A stretch of DNA of 64,000 nucleotides from Klebsormidium nitens (Eukaryota; Streptophyta; Klebsormidiophyceae; Klebsormidiales; Klebsormidiaceae), in the NCBI GenBank assembly GCA_000708835.1, contig DF237068.1, forward strand, positions 48,923 to 112,922, read 5' to 3'. The notes under the pieces are model-generated. The model was not told where the DNA came from. It was given only the letters and a program-made list of their open reading frames with translations, and did no database searches. Each line of letters begins with the position of its first letter. Position 1 is the stretch's first letter. Made by a program: the position numbers and the translations under genes. This document shows positions 35,900-47,680 of this stretch, one piece after another.

Positions 35900-36600
35900 A
35901 CTTACTGATCGGAATCCGCAACGCAGGAATCAACAAAGAGCAGAAGAATCAGAAACGAGGCCGCTGCTGCGATGCGCAGCAGCATTCCGTGGCAACCAAC
36001 CGTTTGAAGGAATTCTTTCCTTCAAGAACACACCCCCGGGCACAGAATCCTTCTCAAGCCAGCTTGAAGCCATGACGGAGCTTGCAGTTCACACCATGAT
36101 TCAATCCAAGCATGTGCGCGCGCTTTCAGGCAAGCAATCGTTTGAGCTCTGGTCGCAAAGCTGGAGACGACTTTGATCCCTAGGGCTCGCCGGATAAAGC
36201 GGCAGATTTTGACTCCTCCTTGGACAGAGGACAGTCCAGGTTGTTTTGAAGTCATAGCCATGCATGCAAACGCTCTATTCTTAACAACGGTCAGTCAATG
36301 TATGCAGATCCACATAACTTTCTGGATCTGAAATGGAGAATTGCTGTTCGCGGACAGAATCGAACGGACGGCGCGCCCGCTTAAAGAGGGGTCAATTCAA
36401 TAGACCATTGGGATCATTTAAGAACGCGCGCCGTTGCGGCCAAACGTATGACGTCACGCGGACCAGCGGCACCAAAAGCTCGCTTCAATTCCATCCCGAG
36501 ATATCTTAAAAGAGATTCCGACCTCAACCTTCTATATACATTCATTTGTTGCAGAAAAAGGGTCGGCTTCAGTGTTTCTTTCACTTTCTTAATGAGCAAG
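35900..36600. repeat. R module, copy 3 (shortened)
   Basis: It contains the hairpin GCTGCTGCG-ATG-CGCAGCAGC (35963-35983) followed by ATTCCGTGGCAACC, then CATGTGCGCGCGCTTTCAGG, CTGGTCGCAAAGCTGGAGACGAC (36149), GTCCAGGTTGTT, and TGACGTCACGCGGACCAGCGG (36449). The part left of the hairpin is missing. Confidence 0.6.
35963..35983. repeat. R hairpin, copy 3
   Basis: GCTGCTGCG and CGCAGCAGC are perfect 9-bp arms around ATG, followed by ATTCCGTGGC. The arm sequence differs from copies 1 and 2, but both arms differ together. Confidence 0.7.
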
Positions 36601-36659
36601 CGAGCAAATTCTGCACCCCGTATTCAAGTTAGCGCAGCTACAGGCTGGTGAACGGATCA

Positions 36660-37980
36660 CGGATCTTTTGACTTCAAAAAAAACTCAATCGGGTCAATGG
36701 CCATAACGAACGACATTCAACAAAAATACGTACGTATTGCAGTGCTATCTGAAGCGTTATTGGCCTAATGCAATCCTCAGTAAGTCAAAGAGTCGGGCAA
36801 TCTGAATTGGCAGTTCTGAGAGTGAGGCGATTCCGAACCGTCAGAAAACGCTGAGGCTTTGGAACCCAGCATAGGGCCCGTTTAAGTAACCAGGGCACGA
36901 GCACAGGATCGCTCTTATCAGACATGCAATAAATCAGGAAGATTGAGTTTTACGGTAACGGCCCAAGTGCGGCCGTTTCAAGACCAGCGAGCAAACGGTG
37001 AGCGATATCAAAAACTCGTCAGTTAAAAGACCCACTAGGTTCAAGTTGCGCTGCCACCAAACACACCAAAACCGCAGCTGATATACAGACAGTCGATGTT
37101 CTAGTCGATGTTCTGGTCTCTGAAAGACATACCAGTCTCAAAACACAAGGCGCAAGGAAAACCCATCCAAGAAGGCCAAAGCTTTGAATGTTACGTTTCA
37201 ATATGGCCCGCGCAACCGTAATTCTTACCGATTTATTTCCCGTCGATGGCTTTTGGCCGGGCAGACCCATGAGCGACTGACGGTGAGGCATAGTGATGAA
37301 ACTTTGAAGCAAGCCAAGCATACTGGTCAGACAAATGAAAGGTCACGAACTAGATATGGTTCTTCGGCCGGTGCTCGTGCCTAAGAGTGGTGAGCGGCAA
37401 GGGCAGTTTCGGTAAATCCAACTTGAACTCAAAGAAAGCTGTCAAGGTGAGACGGATCGCCCCCCCGGATCGAGTTCTCTCGGACTGGATCGTCTTAATC
37501 ACTAACCACGAATGATCGGCATCAGCTGCACGTCGAAAACCGCTACTGACAACAATTTGAAGAGTTGCCAGTTCTCAAGAACTGTCACGGGCCACTTCTG
37601 CCAAGAAAGGGTAAGTCGATGGAATATATAAGACAGAGATGCCACAGGTACAACAAGGGGCCGCAGGAGGCCTAGAAGGACGTCAAACCAGCGGAAGTGA
37701 GGCGCATCAGCACAAATTTTGCGTAGGTGCAAGGTTCAGGTAAAGTATCGGGCAAAACCTCGGCAATACAGAAGACAAACAAATCTGCAATTCCAGCGGG
37801 TGTCTCTGAGAGACAGGCTTGACGGCTCGAAGAAACCGCCCTCGCTCAACAAGAGAAACTTGGGCCTACTAGGAGTCCGACCTAAGGACGACTGGGCTCG
37901 GATTGTCATGGACTCTTTGGCGTTATCTGAAAATGACGGTTTTCCTTACGAAGAACCTGCTACTTTACCCCGAAGAAAAC
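36660..37980. other. Gene-free stretch inside the array
   Basis: Only short open frames; I recognise no domain, module landmark or structural element in this interval. Confidence 0.35.
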
Positions 37981-37984
37981 TCAA

Positions 37985-38700
37985 TACTAGGCCACACATC
38001 TCAAGCGGCATTGGAACTGCTGTTGCCAAGGATCCGTCACTTCTGACGAATCTATTGGAGTGCCAAAATGATCTAACATAACCTGTACAAGCAGTTAGTG
38101 GATTCCGGATCATAGTCTTTGGCGCTATCGAGCCAACACTGATTCCTGGTCATCAAGGCCATCGAAATTTTCTACTTTCCTGACCGCACGCCAGATAAGA
38201 TAGAATCATGGGGAAATGAAACGCAATACATATGCAAGGCTACGGCAGCGGCTGTACATGTAAGCCACTCTCATCAATCTAAGAAAGTAGATGTTACCAG
38301 AAAGCGGGAGCTGCAATCAAGAGAAGTTGCTGAGGCCTCAGCTCCTTGTCAGGCGCGTTCTCTGGTTATAAACAGCCACTGTCTCGGAGCATCAACGGCA
38401 ACTTTGAAGATACGAAGAAAGAAGTGCGATGATTTCGCAGTTGCCACTTGAGCTCGCGAAATAAATTGCGACGCAAAAATAACGACGAGGATAAGACCCC
38501 AAACTCAGCTGCCGGTGTGATACGCGGCAGCATTCGGTATCGTTCAGCTTTCTTCCTTTCTGAAGAAATACAACCTAGGGCACAATGGCACACAATCTTT
38601 AATAATCAAGCCGGCTTGAGACTGTGACGGTATTCCAAGGGTCACATGATTTAGTTCAAAACATATGCGAGCCCATTTGGAGTCTTCGGAGCGCCAGGCC
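37985..38700. repeat. R module, copy 4
   Basis: GGCATTGGAACTGCTGTTGCC with CCGTCACTT (38008-38042), GCGCTATCGAGCCAACACTGATTCC (38122), TGAGGCCTCAGCTCCTTGTC (38331), CAGCCACTGTCTCGGAGCATCAACGG (38373) and GCTGCCG...CGGCAGC arms (38508-38514, 38525-38531) followed by ATTCGGTATCGTTC. Confidence 0.65.
38508..38531. repeat. R hairpin, copy 4
   Basis: GCTGCCG (38508-38514) and CGGCAGC (38525-38531) are perfect 7-bp arms with a 10-nt loop, followed by ATTCGGTATCGTTC. Confidence 0.6.
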
Positions 38701-38909
38701 AAAGGTGAACCGGTCGGGACGCTTACCTAACGGAGGTCCCAGAACCAATGTTCTAGGAAAAGCTGGAAACATCGAATTCGGATTTACAACTCGGTAGGGA
38801 CAGACTGAGGGCTAAGCGAAACCGAGCTCAAACAAGAAACGTATGGTGGTTAAGAAGGGCGACCGTGGGACGACTGGGCTCGGACTGACACAAATGAAAC
38901 CCCCTTGGA

Positions 38910-39420
38910 AACATTTCTATGCCAGCGGAGACCTCCAAGTCGTCCTCGCCCGTTCTTCAAGTTGAAGAAGGCTTACCAAAGAGTAGCTCATCTAGTGCAC
39001 AGGTTTCACAGTGAGATTGCATGAATCTGAAGCAAGGGGCAGCCCGCTTTGCAAGAGCGACTCAATTTTACCAAGTCCCGATTACCTAAGATTCTAAGAT
39101 TAACGTCAAAAACGACTCCGCCATCAGTAAAAGGACAGGAGCATGACTTGGCCGGAATCGAGACAGCGCTCGACTCAGTTGCGGCGCTTCGAAGGAAAAA
39201 CGGCATACGGTGAACAAAAAACGAACTGGGCTTTCAAAACGACGGAAGCACCTGAGAAGATGAAGACTTTGCCATTCGCCCCGAAGGAGGCGAGCGCCAC
39301 AGAAGACGGGGCCGCAAGTGAAGTTTCAATTACCAGCGGTCTTGGAAGTTTGCATCAACAACTCAAAAATCCCACGTCTTTGTAGCTTTAGTTGAACGGA
39401 AGACAACCCTGATCCACATA
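38910..39420. repeat. P module, copy 6 (diverged)
   Basis: ATGCCAGCGGAGACCTCCAAG with GTCCTCGCCCGTTC (38920-38955), GGACAGGAGCATGA (39134), the hairpin region CGCCCC-GAAG-GAGGCG (39277-39292, one mismatched arm base pair) and GAACGGAAGACAACC. Other P landmarks are lost. Confidence 0.5.
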
Positions 39421-40289
39421 CAAGCTCCAAAACCATCTGACCAGGATGCCTGATGCTTGAAGTCAACCAATGAACGAGTAAGTGAAACCCCTTTCACGGA
39501 CTTGTAAGGGTGGTTGACCGGGCTTCGTTGACGAAACCAACATGAGACGCTCAATAGTCGCACTCAATTTTTTCTCTCTTCCTGGCCCCTTCAAGTCTGC
39601 CCCAGCGAAGGGACTAGCTTCAAGTTTGCTCACAGCGGTGTGAAATGGCATCAAGCCACGGCTATAAACAGGATCGGTCGGAGCTGAGGAAAACCAAAGC
39701 CATAGAGTCATGAAAGCAACGATCCAGGCACTCGGACTCTGATCATCACGAGTGACAGGGAACGAGGGAAACGAGATTGCCGGGTAAAACGATCAGAATT
39801 CTTGCATCCGAACGAAACCTAGCTCAAACCGCAGACAACTTTGAAACTTCGAAACAACATGCCAGGCCGATCTAATCATACACACATGTAATCTGATCGA
39901 ATGCGCACAAATCTTTAGTATCCAACGGTCAAAAAGCAAATTCGGGCTCGAAGACACGCATCCGGAAAAAGGATGAACTTCTGAGTCATTCTCAGGGCCG
40001 GCGGTCTGTGGAAGATGCGAATATACACGCGAGAAGGCTCCGACTGTACATGATTGACTTTTACTCCGCAGCAAAGTCATCTACTCAAGCTGGCCTGCCG
40101 GTCATTCCGCCACTAGCCAAACTGTACAATCATTTCATCCCTTGTCGACCAGCGCGTCACAAAATTAGTTGATAATCCCTTCGACGCGATAACTTTGGGT
40201 CAAACGATTTCCGCTAAAACGAAGGCGAACGGCCGCGCTTTGTTGGCAACAATTTTACCACAGTCCAACCACAGAATTCTAGAACTCGG

Positions 40290-40520
40290 CTGTCGGGCGG
40301 AAAAACTGTATGAATTGGTGCGTTGCCAAACTCACGTCAAAACCCAAGGGCTCGTTAATCACCATCCGCTCCTTCTGCGGCAGCGTCTCTGTAGCCGATG
40401 ACCAGAACGAATCGAAACTAAAGGGCGTCAAAACGTGGTCGATCCCCCCTTCTGGGCAAAGCGTGCCCACTGGCAGTGACCGTCTCATCACCGCCAAACA
40501 TTGTCTAGGCCACCACTGCA
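40290..40520. repeat. S module, copy 3
   Basis: GGTGCGTTGCCAAACTCACG (40318), CTGCGGCAGCGTCTCTGTAGCC, GATGACCAGAACGAATCG (40397), CTGGGCAAAGCGTGCCCACTGG (40452-40473) and GACCGTCTCATCACCGCCAAAC. The preceding AACGGCCGCGCTTTGTTGGCAAC (40228) also precedes S copy 2 (32265). Confidence 0.6.
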
Positions 40521-41489
40521 AAAGCCGTAAAATACGGTGAAAGTGAGGAAACTTTCTACGGACCTCCGTGTACCGCATTCGAGAGTGTTCACACCAAAAA
40601 ACGCACTTGCTGGCTTTGCCCCCCTATGTGAAAACTTCGTCTTTCAGTCGACCTGATTTGCACGCCCCCTCCACGTATTTTCCGTAGGTTACCAGGTACA
40701 CTAGTGAACCGAACGCAATCAAGGCGCAGAACCTTCCGAACATAGAATCCAGTGCCTCATGACAAGTAGGTTAGGGCCCAAGCACGACGTCAGCCTTATT
40801 GAAAACCTCAAGGCTTTACGTCAAGAAGGATTCGGCGTCAGGATACAGAAGCGAGTGAGATACTAGATCTCAACAGTAGGTCATCCTTGCCATAATTGAC
40901 CTTCAAGAAGAGCGCAATCTATCCCCACCTCAGCAACAGAAAGATCGCGCAAAGAAGATTTGCGAACAGCCAGCACTTACCGGCAGTTCAAATCACAGCA
41001 CGGTAAGAACAGTCTCGTGCAGGCGGCGGATTTACCTTCGCCTATTCCAAACGCTTTCGATTTCTCTTACTTGAATTTTTCTAGCTAGGCTTATTCTGGC
41101 TACGCCATCCAAGCTTCTCATTGGTCGAGTAGTAGCCAGGGAGCTCCGCTGCCACGTTACGATTTACCGCACCAGACTTCGGAAACGGACGTCCTGAAAC
41201 CACCAAGCAAATAGCAGCTTACTCAAGAATGTACACCGACTGCAAAACGGCCAGGACAAGAAGCGCTTCACCCGAAGAACCTTCATACAGTCCGATTGAC
41301 ACTGGCCTGGGAAACGGTGGAATCGCAGGAGTGTTCTAAGACGCCTCTACAGTGGCCAAACAAGAAACGGCTTAATGACCCAAATTGGGACTTCCGACAA
41401 ATAATATATATATCAAGTGTCATTAGCACCGACGTGCATGTGAAAGTGTGTCGTCGTTTCTTACAAACGGACCGTTACTGATTGAACAC

Positions 41490-42060
41490 CCAGTATGATC
41501 TACCATATCTCAAAGGAGTCAATGAGCGGCATTAGGATGCTGATTGAAACACGGTTGGCGACATCGAGTCAACACCGGATCCTAGCTGGTCGTCAAAGCC
41601 ATCGAAACTTTCCAGCTTTCCTGACTACACGCCTGATGAGAGAGAATTGTAACCGCAATCCATATGCAAGGCTTTGAGCAGCAGCTGTAAGCCACTGTCA
41701 TCAAAACTAAAAAGTTGGCGGACCAAAAAGTGGAGATTGTAATCAAGGGATCTTGCTTGAGGCCTCAGCTCCCTGTCGCATATGGGGTTTTCTTGTGACA
41801 GCCGGACAGCCACCGTCTCGGAGCATCAGTGGCAACTTTGAAGATCAAAGAGAACCAGTAAGTTTCGCAAGTGCCACTTAGCGTTTCAGTGCCTTGTCAA
41901 AGCCCGAGAGCAAGGTTCAGAAGGAGGCCGCGCGGCGGCATCATCTAGTGGCGTGGACTGTGAGCCCTCCTAATTCAAATACAACCTTGGACGTGCACAC
42001 AGCCCTCAACTATAAGGTTTGTGTCGACTCGGGCACTCGGTCGCAGCGGGCCAAGCAAAC
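41490..42060. repeat. R module, copy 5
   Basis: GCGGCATTAGGATG, GGCGACATCGAGTCAACACCGGATCC (41558), GTCGTCAAAGCCATCGAAAC, TGAGGCCTCAGCTCCCTGTC (41758), CAGCCACCGTCTCGGAGCATCAGTGG (41807) and the palindrome GCCGCGCGGC (41937-41946). On the minus strand 41813-41625 is open for 62 codons. Confidence 0.6.
41937..41946. repeat. R palindrome, copy 5 (GCCGCGCGGC)
   Basis: Perfect 10-bp palindrome directly followed by GGCATCATCTAGTGGCGTGG, aligning with the ATCATTCCGTGGCGT tail of copies 1 and 2. Confidence 0.65.
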
Positions 42061-42349
42061 GTGCAATTGGGCTGTCCACAAAAATTCTTCATTGAGAAAT
42101 TAAATCTAGGACGCAGCGGCACTCCAAACGGGACAGGTGAGTGATGCCCAGGTCGGTCATATTCCTCGGAAATGCTTCAGCGTGCAAGAAGTTCGAAAAT
42201 TTGAAAAACCATAATAATCCGCACAAACCCAGAAAACTTGTTCTTAGTGGGAAGGATGCAACATACGCCATTCATCAGTCTACTTTCAAGTCACATTCAC
42301 TGCTCGAAAAGACAATCGGAAACCTAGAGGGCTATGCTCAGTAACACAT

Positions 42350-42800
42350 ATGTCCGCTTTCTACAAGGCCCGATCGACTGAAGAAGACCGGCCTCAGAGG
42401 CGATTTACGCAGGCCAGACTGCCTTGGCGGGATGCCGGCACCGCGGTACGTGACCTTGTCCTCGCCCGTCCAGCTGGTTTCTTGAAGGAACTCTGACGAA
42501 TGACAATTCTTTGTGAAGCGAGATGAAGACCAGATCACCTATGCAAAAGCTGCCAAATCAAGAATGGCTTGGCTTGCCACTTCTCCGGCGGGATAATCGT
42601 GCAATCGGTAGAGGACGACTCGGAGACGTCGCATACTAGGGAATCGAGACAGCTTCAAGTTTCCATTGCTCCTTCAACAGAAGTTCTGCGAACCGCTTGA
42701 AACGAGTAAAGGAGGAGCTATTGGTGTGCTTCGAACACTTGAGAAGATGAACCCTCTAACTGTTTATCCCCCACAAAGGAGACGAGCATGACGCGCCGTG
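42350..42800. repeat. P module, copy 7 (diverged)
   Basis: TTCTACAAGGCCCGATCG (42359), CCGGCCTCAGAGGCG, ATGCCGGCACCG-GACCTTGTCCTCGCCCGTCC (42433-42470), and CAAAGGAGACGAGCATGACG (42772) at the hairpin position, where the left arm is lost. Confidence 0.5.
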
Positions 42801-43989
42801 CCTGAAGCAAGCATATCACCAGTGACAACACTCCGTCAACACAAGTTCAATCACAATCAATTCAGGAAATTCTGTGAAACTTCGAGCCACTGTTGTCGAG
42901 ATTCACATGTCAAGGAGCAAGACTCGATCTGAAGTGACGCACATCGTATTGGCTTCCGCTAGGCCATGGAGCTGACATTCAGGAAGGGGCAAACACTTTA
43001 GGGAAAGCAAACGCTTGAAGGCAGGCAGCCAAGCACGGTGGTGGGCTGTCGATTCGAGATGACACCCTGATTCGAGATGACACGCTGAGATGCAAACTTG
43101 CGAGGGCCACTCGAAGGCTTCGAGTTCTGAGAAAGAAACATAGCCCTCCAAGCGTCTCGATCTTTGACATCGCTTGTTCCCCAAAGGTTGCTTTGCATCC
43201 TCGCCCGACCAAAGACCTTTTGATTTCCTAAGAGCCCATGTGCAATTGTAATCAGAGGGTTTTCAATTGGGGCTTGCCAAACGATCTGCCACGTCATCAA
43301 TCGAAAGCAGCCTCCGATTAATGACCTTGCTCACACCTCCGTATTTTAAGCGGTTGACAAGGTACGAGGTGACACGAGAAAACGACCAAAGATTATCCTG
43401 CTTCCGCGGAACGTTCTCAAGCTAAACGTGCAAACCGCTTCGCAAAGCACATCAAAGCCAGTCTCATCACTGTCCCCTCCAACCAAAGGGAATTTTGTAT
43501 GCCAGACGACGTAAAGCATCGCGGGCACCTCGGATTGGAAAAGGATGCGGGTCGATCGATCTTCTGGTCACTTTGTAGACGGGACAAGATACTCATGCAA
43601 TGCGGATCTAATTTAAAATCATTAATCTCACTCCAAACAGCAAGCTCTTGTAGCTGGCCTGACGCACGTTCGGCCAGTTTAGACAGCTTGATTAACACAG
43701 CATTTCAACGAGCAGGTAGTACGATTGTTCTAAGAGGAAGAGCATACGTCTCAAAGTGAATCCTAGGTGGTGCTAAAGACGTGCTTCCAAACACGTGTTC
43801 CGGTCAAAGAAGAGTGGACGTCCAACGACGCTTTGCCATGGCAAAGCATTCAAGAAGTTTAAAGACACGAGAGTGGAGTCCAGCGAACAGGGGTTAGTAT
43901 CATGGTTCGATTGAATAACAGAACAGCGCAGCGCCAATTTTACGTGACCACTCGCATGCTCCTTCCGTGAATCTGACCTTTCCTTCTGC

Positions 43990-44115
43990 AGTGCATGTCG
44001 CAGATCGACCAGAAAATCTTCAAGGAATGGCATCGGCGATGCAGTTGCACCCTTGGGCAGAGAGTGCCCACTGGCAGCGGCCACCTTATCATTGCCAAAC
44101 AGATACCGCAGCTGG
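43990..44115. repeat. S module, copy 4 (short)
   Basis: Only the core survives: GATCGACCAGAAAATCTTC, CCTTGGGCAGAGAGTGCCCACTGG (44051) and GCGGCCACCTTATCATTGCCAAAC. Immediately downstream are a CCTCAGCCGCAAGAAGA phrase (44446) and CAAACAGCCACCGCACT, which recur after S copies 5 and 6. Confidence 0.55.
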
Positions 44116-44969
44116 CGACCTTGTTGGAATGCATACTTTCCACCAACCTCCGCCAACTGCATCTGCAAATGTCTGTAGATTTGTATTTCTGAGTCCACTT
44201 AGGACTACAGTAGATTGAATCGGAGAAGGTTCCAACATAACATGCAGTGCGCAGCGCGGAGGTCTTGTGACGAAAAACCTAGGGCCCGAAGCTAGGGCCC
44301 GCGACCTCAGCCTTCTCGTGAATATCAGGGGTTCGTAAGATATGTGTCAAGCAATGCAGCGTCAGAACGAGTAGCGTGACTGGAAAATTGGATGTCCACA
44401 GAATTCTCATCCTTGCCCAGAGCATCACACAGTAATGAATTTCCACCTCAGCCGCAAGAAGACTAAGCAAAGCAGATTGTGCAAACAGCCACCGCACTCA
44501 GAGCTGGTTCTTACCGTACACGATAGCAAGGATCTCGTATACAGACAATTAATCCACCTTCGCCAATGTAAACCTTCGCATCTAGGCTTTGACAGACCTT
44601 CTTCTGAGCTAGGTTTTATCTGGCTATGCCTCTTAAGACCTCTCAGTGGCTAAGTGGCCATCGAGCGCCGCTGTCCAGTTACGAGCCCCAACAACCACTC
44701 GATCCTCGCAACGGACGTTGAGCCATGCACGGTGGCAATGGGCAAGGTCACTAGAGCGCATACGCAAACAAGAGAAAACGGCCCGGGTAAGAAGATGTTC
44801 TTCCTCTGACTTTCTGCGCAAGGGAGCTATTGGAATTCTGCTCAGCCGACTTCTTGCTTTTGGGAACACCTTAGGATCTGAGTTTCGTAGGACAACGGCT
44901 TGACGAATAGTGGGTTCACCGAACGGTCGAAGACTGGTTCAGTGGCCGAACTGCTGACCGCTAATTGTG

Positions 44970-45600
44970 AGAGACAGGCCATGATGTTGACCGTGACCGT
45001 CGTTGGAAACGGACCCGTCACTTTCGAAAAGCGGAACGATAGTGCAATCAAGGTGCCAGTGCGATATAGATACCTGACAGACGGCCCTCTATGAGTGGCA
45101 TCAAGCTATGAAAAGGTAGACCATGCTGTTTGGCTCTACTGAGCCAGCCTGCGTGGTCATCAAACCCGCCGGAGCCTTCGTTTAAAGTTGTGACTGCACT
45201 CAGGCTTGGAAAACAAAACATGAAGAACGAACCGCCATGTGTAAATGGCTTCCGGCAACAAGCCTAGAGAACACGGTGTCCTCTAGCAAAAGAAAGTCGG
45301 TCTTGACTGAGGAACTGCAAGGCAACACGTCGGGCCTCAGCTTCTCCGAAGGCAAACATATGTGGCTGCGAGCAGCCACTCTGTCGAGGCATCATTGGCG
45401 ACTTCAAACACCATAGAAGAGAGGAGTAAAAGTTTGCGAGTGGATAGTAAAGTTCAACGAGAGGCCGCCGCAGCTGCGGCAACATCATCACGTGGATCAT
45501 ATTGTTATTGCGGGCACAACAATCAGAATGTGGGGCAAGGAGAAGTATGCGGTACAACGAAGCTAAGGCTGAGGCCTGGTGGAAAATGGTGGCATCAATA
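44970..45600. repeat. R module, copy 6
   Basis: GACCGTCGTTGGAAACGGACCCGTCACTTT (44995), GAGTGGCATCAAGC, TACTGAGCCAGCCTGCGTGGTCATCAAACCC (45137), CGGGCCTCAGCTTCTCCG (45332), GCAGCCACTCTGTCGAGGCATCATTGG (45371) and the perfect 14-bp palindrome GCCGCAGCTGCGGC (45467-45480). An open plus frame of 64 codons ends at 45094. Confidence 0.6.
45467..45480. repeat. R palindrome, copy 6 (GCCGCAGCTGCGGC)
   Basis: Perfect 14-bp palindrome with CAGCTG at its centre, followed by AACATCATCACGTGG. Again both halves changed together relative to the other copies. Confidence 0.7.
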
Positions 45601-45710
45601 TATTTGACAAGTGACGTCCAATCGACTGTCACGGCGTAGGAGTTGAGCGGTCCGATCAACGCTCAAGCCGTCCGATTGGAGGCTGTCAAGACTGTCGGAT
45701 CAGCGGAATG

Positions 45711-45775
45711 AAAGAAAGGGCAAGGCAAAGGGAAAAGGGAAAGGGCAAGGCAAACAGAGGGGGAAACGGCACACA
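45711..45775. repeat. Purine-rich simple repeat
   Basis: GGGCAAGGCAAAGGG and GGGAAAAGGGAAA words alternate for about 55 bases with almost no pyrimidine except single C. It lies at the left edge of the 2.3-kb U tandem. Confidence 0.7.
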
Positions 45776-45789
45776 TACCGTAGACATGG

Positions 45790-47680
45790 TACACGGGCCG
45801 CCTGGAAGTCGGGCAGCCAGGGATAGCGATGGGCCGTCCCTAAGATTCGGTTTCAGGTGCTTAGTTTGACGACCACAAGCTAAGAGGCAAGAGGACTAAA
45901 TCAAAAATAGTCAGGAGCAGTTGAAACCGTCCGAGCGTCAAGATCGACAGAATGTGGATTTAATTGCTTCCCAGTCTCGCGAATACATCCCTGCCCGACG
46001 GACTCGTCCAACTATCAAGAAACTCGAATCAGAAGGCTTGCCACACGATCTGGAACAGCGTGAAAGAGATTGAGATTCGCTCAACATTGCCGACACTTTT
46101 ACTTGTAGCGTGGAGCCGCCGCGAGATTTGGCTGGACAGTAGACTATGCATCAAAATACACAAAATCCGAAATCAGCTAATGACAGCCAGAGTCCTACAT
46201 TACAGCATGAAATAGAACGCGGTCAGAAGACAAAGAATGGCCAGAGCTCCGCTGCCGCTACCGGAGAATTCGCTGAAAGTGCAAACCGCTTCGGAAGCGG
46301 ATCCAAGGCCAGCTCCGTATATGTGGCCGAAAGTACAATGAACGATCTTTGTCCAAAGGTCAAAGTAATTCTGGGCCTCGCAATCAGGCCACCGAAAAAC
46401 ATTGCGTGCTTCGGATTCTCTTCTGGCCGATGGCAGACTGGGCAGCATACGTACGAGAAGGGTTTGACTCTAGATGACGGACTTCACTCCAAACAGCAGG
46501 CTTATGTTTTGGACGTGGGCGGACACATTCCTGCCACCGGCCAACTTTGGATGGTTCAACCCTGGCCGACTAGGCTCATCAATTACCAGGTATGACCAGG
46601 ACAAGCATGGCAGAATCGAGCGGAATCGTAAATAACCGGAACCTAGGCAGCGTCTCTGTCACCGATAAGCAGAACAAGAAAAATGGCCATCAGTTCTGAG
46701 CCCTCCTGGGCAAAGAATTCCCACTGGTCGGGCCGCTGATCGTCATTGCCAAACAAAATACAGGCCGCCCTACTTAAATTGCAGTTGCCGAGGACCTCCG
46801 TATCGTGCATCCGCAAGTGCTTGTTGCACCAAAAGACGTACTTGTTGCTGGGGGTGCCCCTATATGACGGATCAGTTTCTGAGAAAGATCGCGTGCCGTC
46901 TAGAGATTCTCCGAGATTCAGTTGGAACCCGGAAGGGAGTGCCACTAAAGCGGCATAGAATCTTGACATTCAATGAAGAGCTCCTTGACGAGAAATGCAG
47001 AAGCCATGACGTCACCATGACTGGGAAAAATGCGGATTGTAAAAGTGTGTCAAAAGAGAAGAAATGGCGTCAGAAATCAGATCAGCTAGTGAGATACTAG
47101 ATCTCAACAAGCAGGAAAATCCTTGCCCACTTAGCATCTTTCAGCGCAAAATCTCCACCTCAGCCGCAGGAAGAAGGTTGCGAAGTAGATTATGCAAACA
47201 GCCACTGCACTTAATGGCAGTTTTGATAGTAAAAACTTAAGGGATCGACTTTGCTCCGACGCCGCATCCGCATTTGCAAACGCTTCCAGCGTTTTGACAA
47301 TCATAATGAGCAGAGCACACGAGTCCTTTCATTCGCATGCCCTAAATCATCATCCTTTGAAAAGACAACTCGTGAGAGCCCGATGGACCAAAGTGTTTAC
47401 AAGTCGGTGGAGCGGGAACAACAAGAAGAGCATGCCCTACCCGTTCATTCTTATGCATCGTATACGACTGCATTCTTGGAGGTACTTGAGCAAGAAGCGG
47501 TTCGTTCATCCGAATCCAGGAACTCCGACTTATAGGTCCATAGACTGCAAGAACGGATTAAGGGAGGGTCAAACTGCTTTCGGACTCAACAAGCGCTTCT
47601 TTGCGTGCACGAGATTACCCGTCAAAGAAAAGATCAATCAAGAGCCTGACAGCCAAATGCTTCTTTCAAGAGAATAAAGT
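45790..47680. repeat. U tandem, left copy (includes S module copy 5)
   Basis: Shares ordered phrases with 48090-49870 at an offset of about 2.3 kb: CTGGAAGTCGGGCAGCCA (45811), AAGAGGCAAGAGGACTAAAT, GGCTTGCCACACGATCTGGAAC (46035), CCGATGGCAGACTGGGCAG (46427), CAGGCAGCGTCTCTGTCACCGAT (46645), the S core at 46705-46754, CCATGACGTCACC (47005) and GCGAACGCTTCCAGCGTTTTGACAATCAT-type text near 47279. Two plus frames (46146-46595, 149 codons; 47192-47677, 161 codons) are open here but interrupted in the right copy. Confidence 0.7.

Noticed and set aside
23429-40344. Conserved minus-strand CAG-GTGAGTTTGGCA as an exon-intron junction in S modules
   Set aside because: Present clearly only in S copy 1 (23429-23453) and nearly so in copy 3 (40318-40337); copy 2 has lost it. 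No matching acceptor or exon could be defined.
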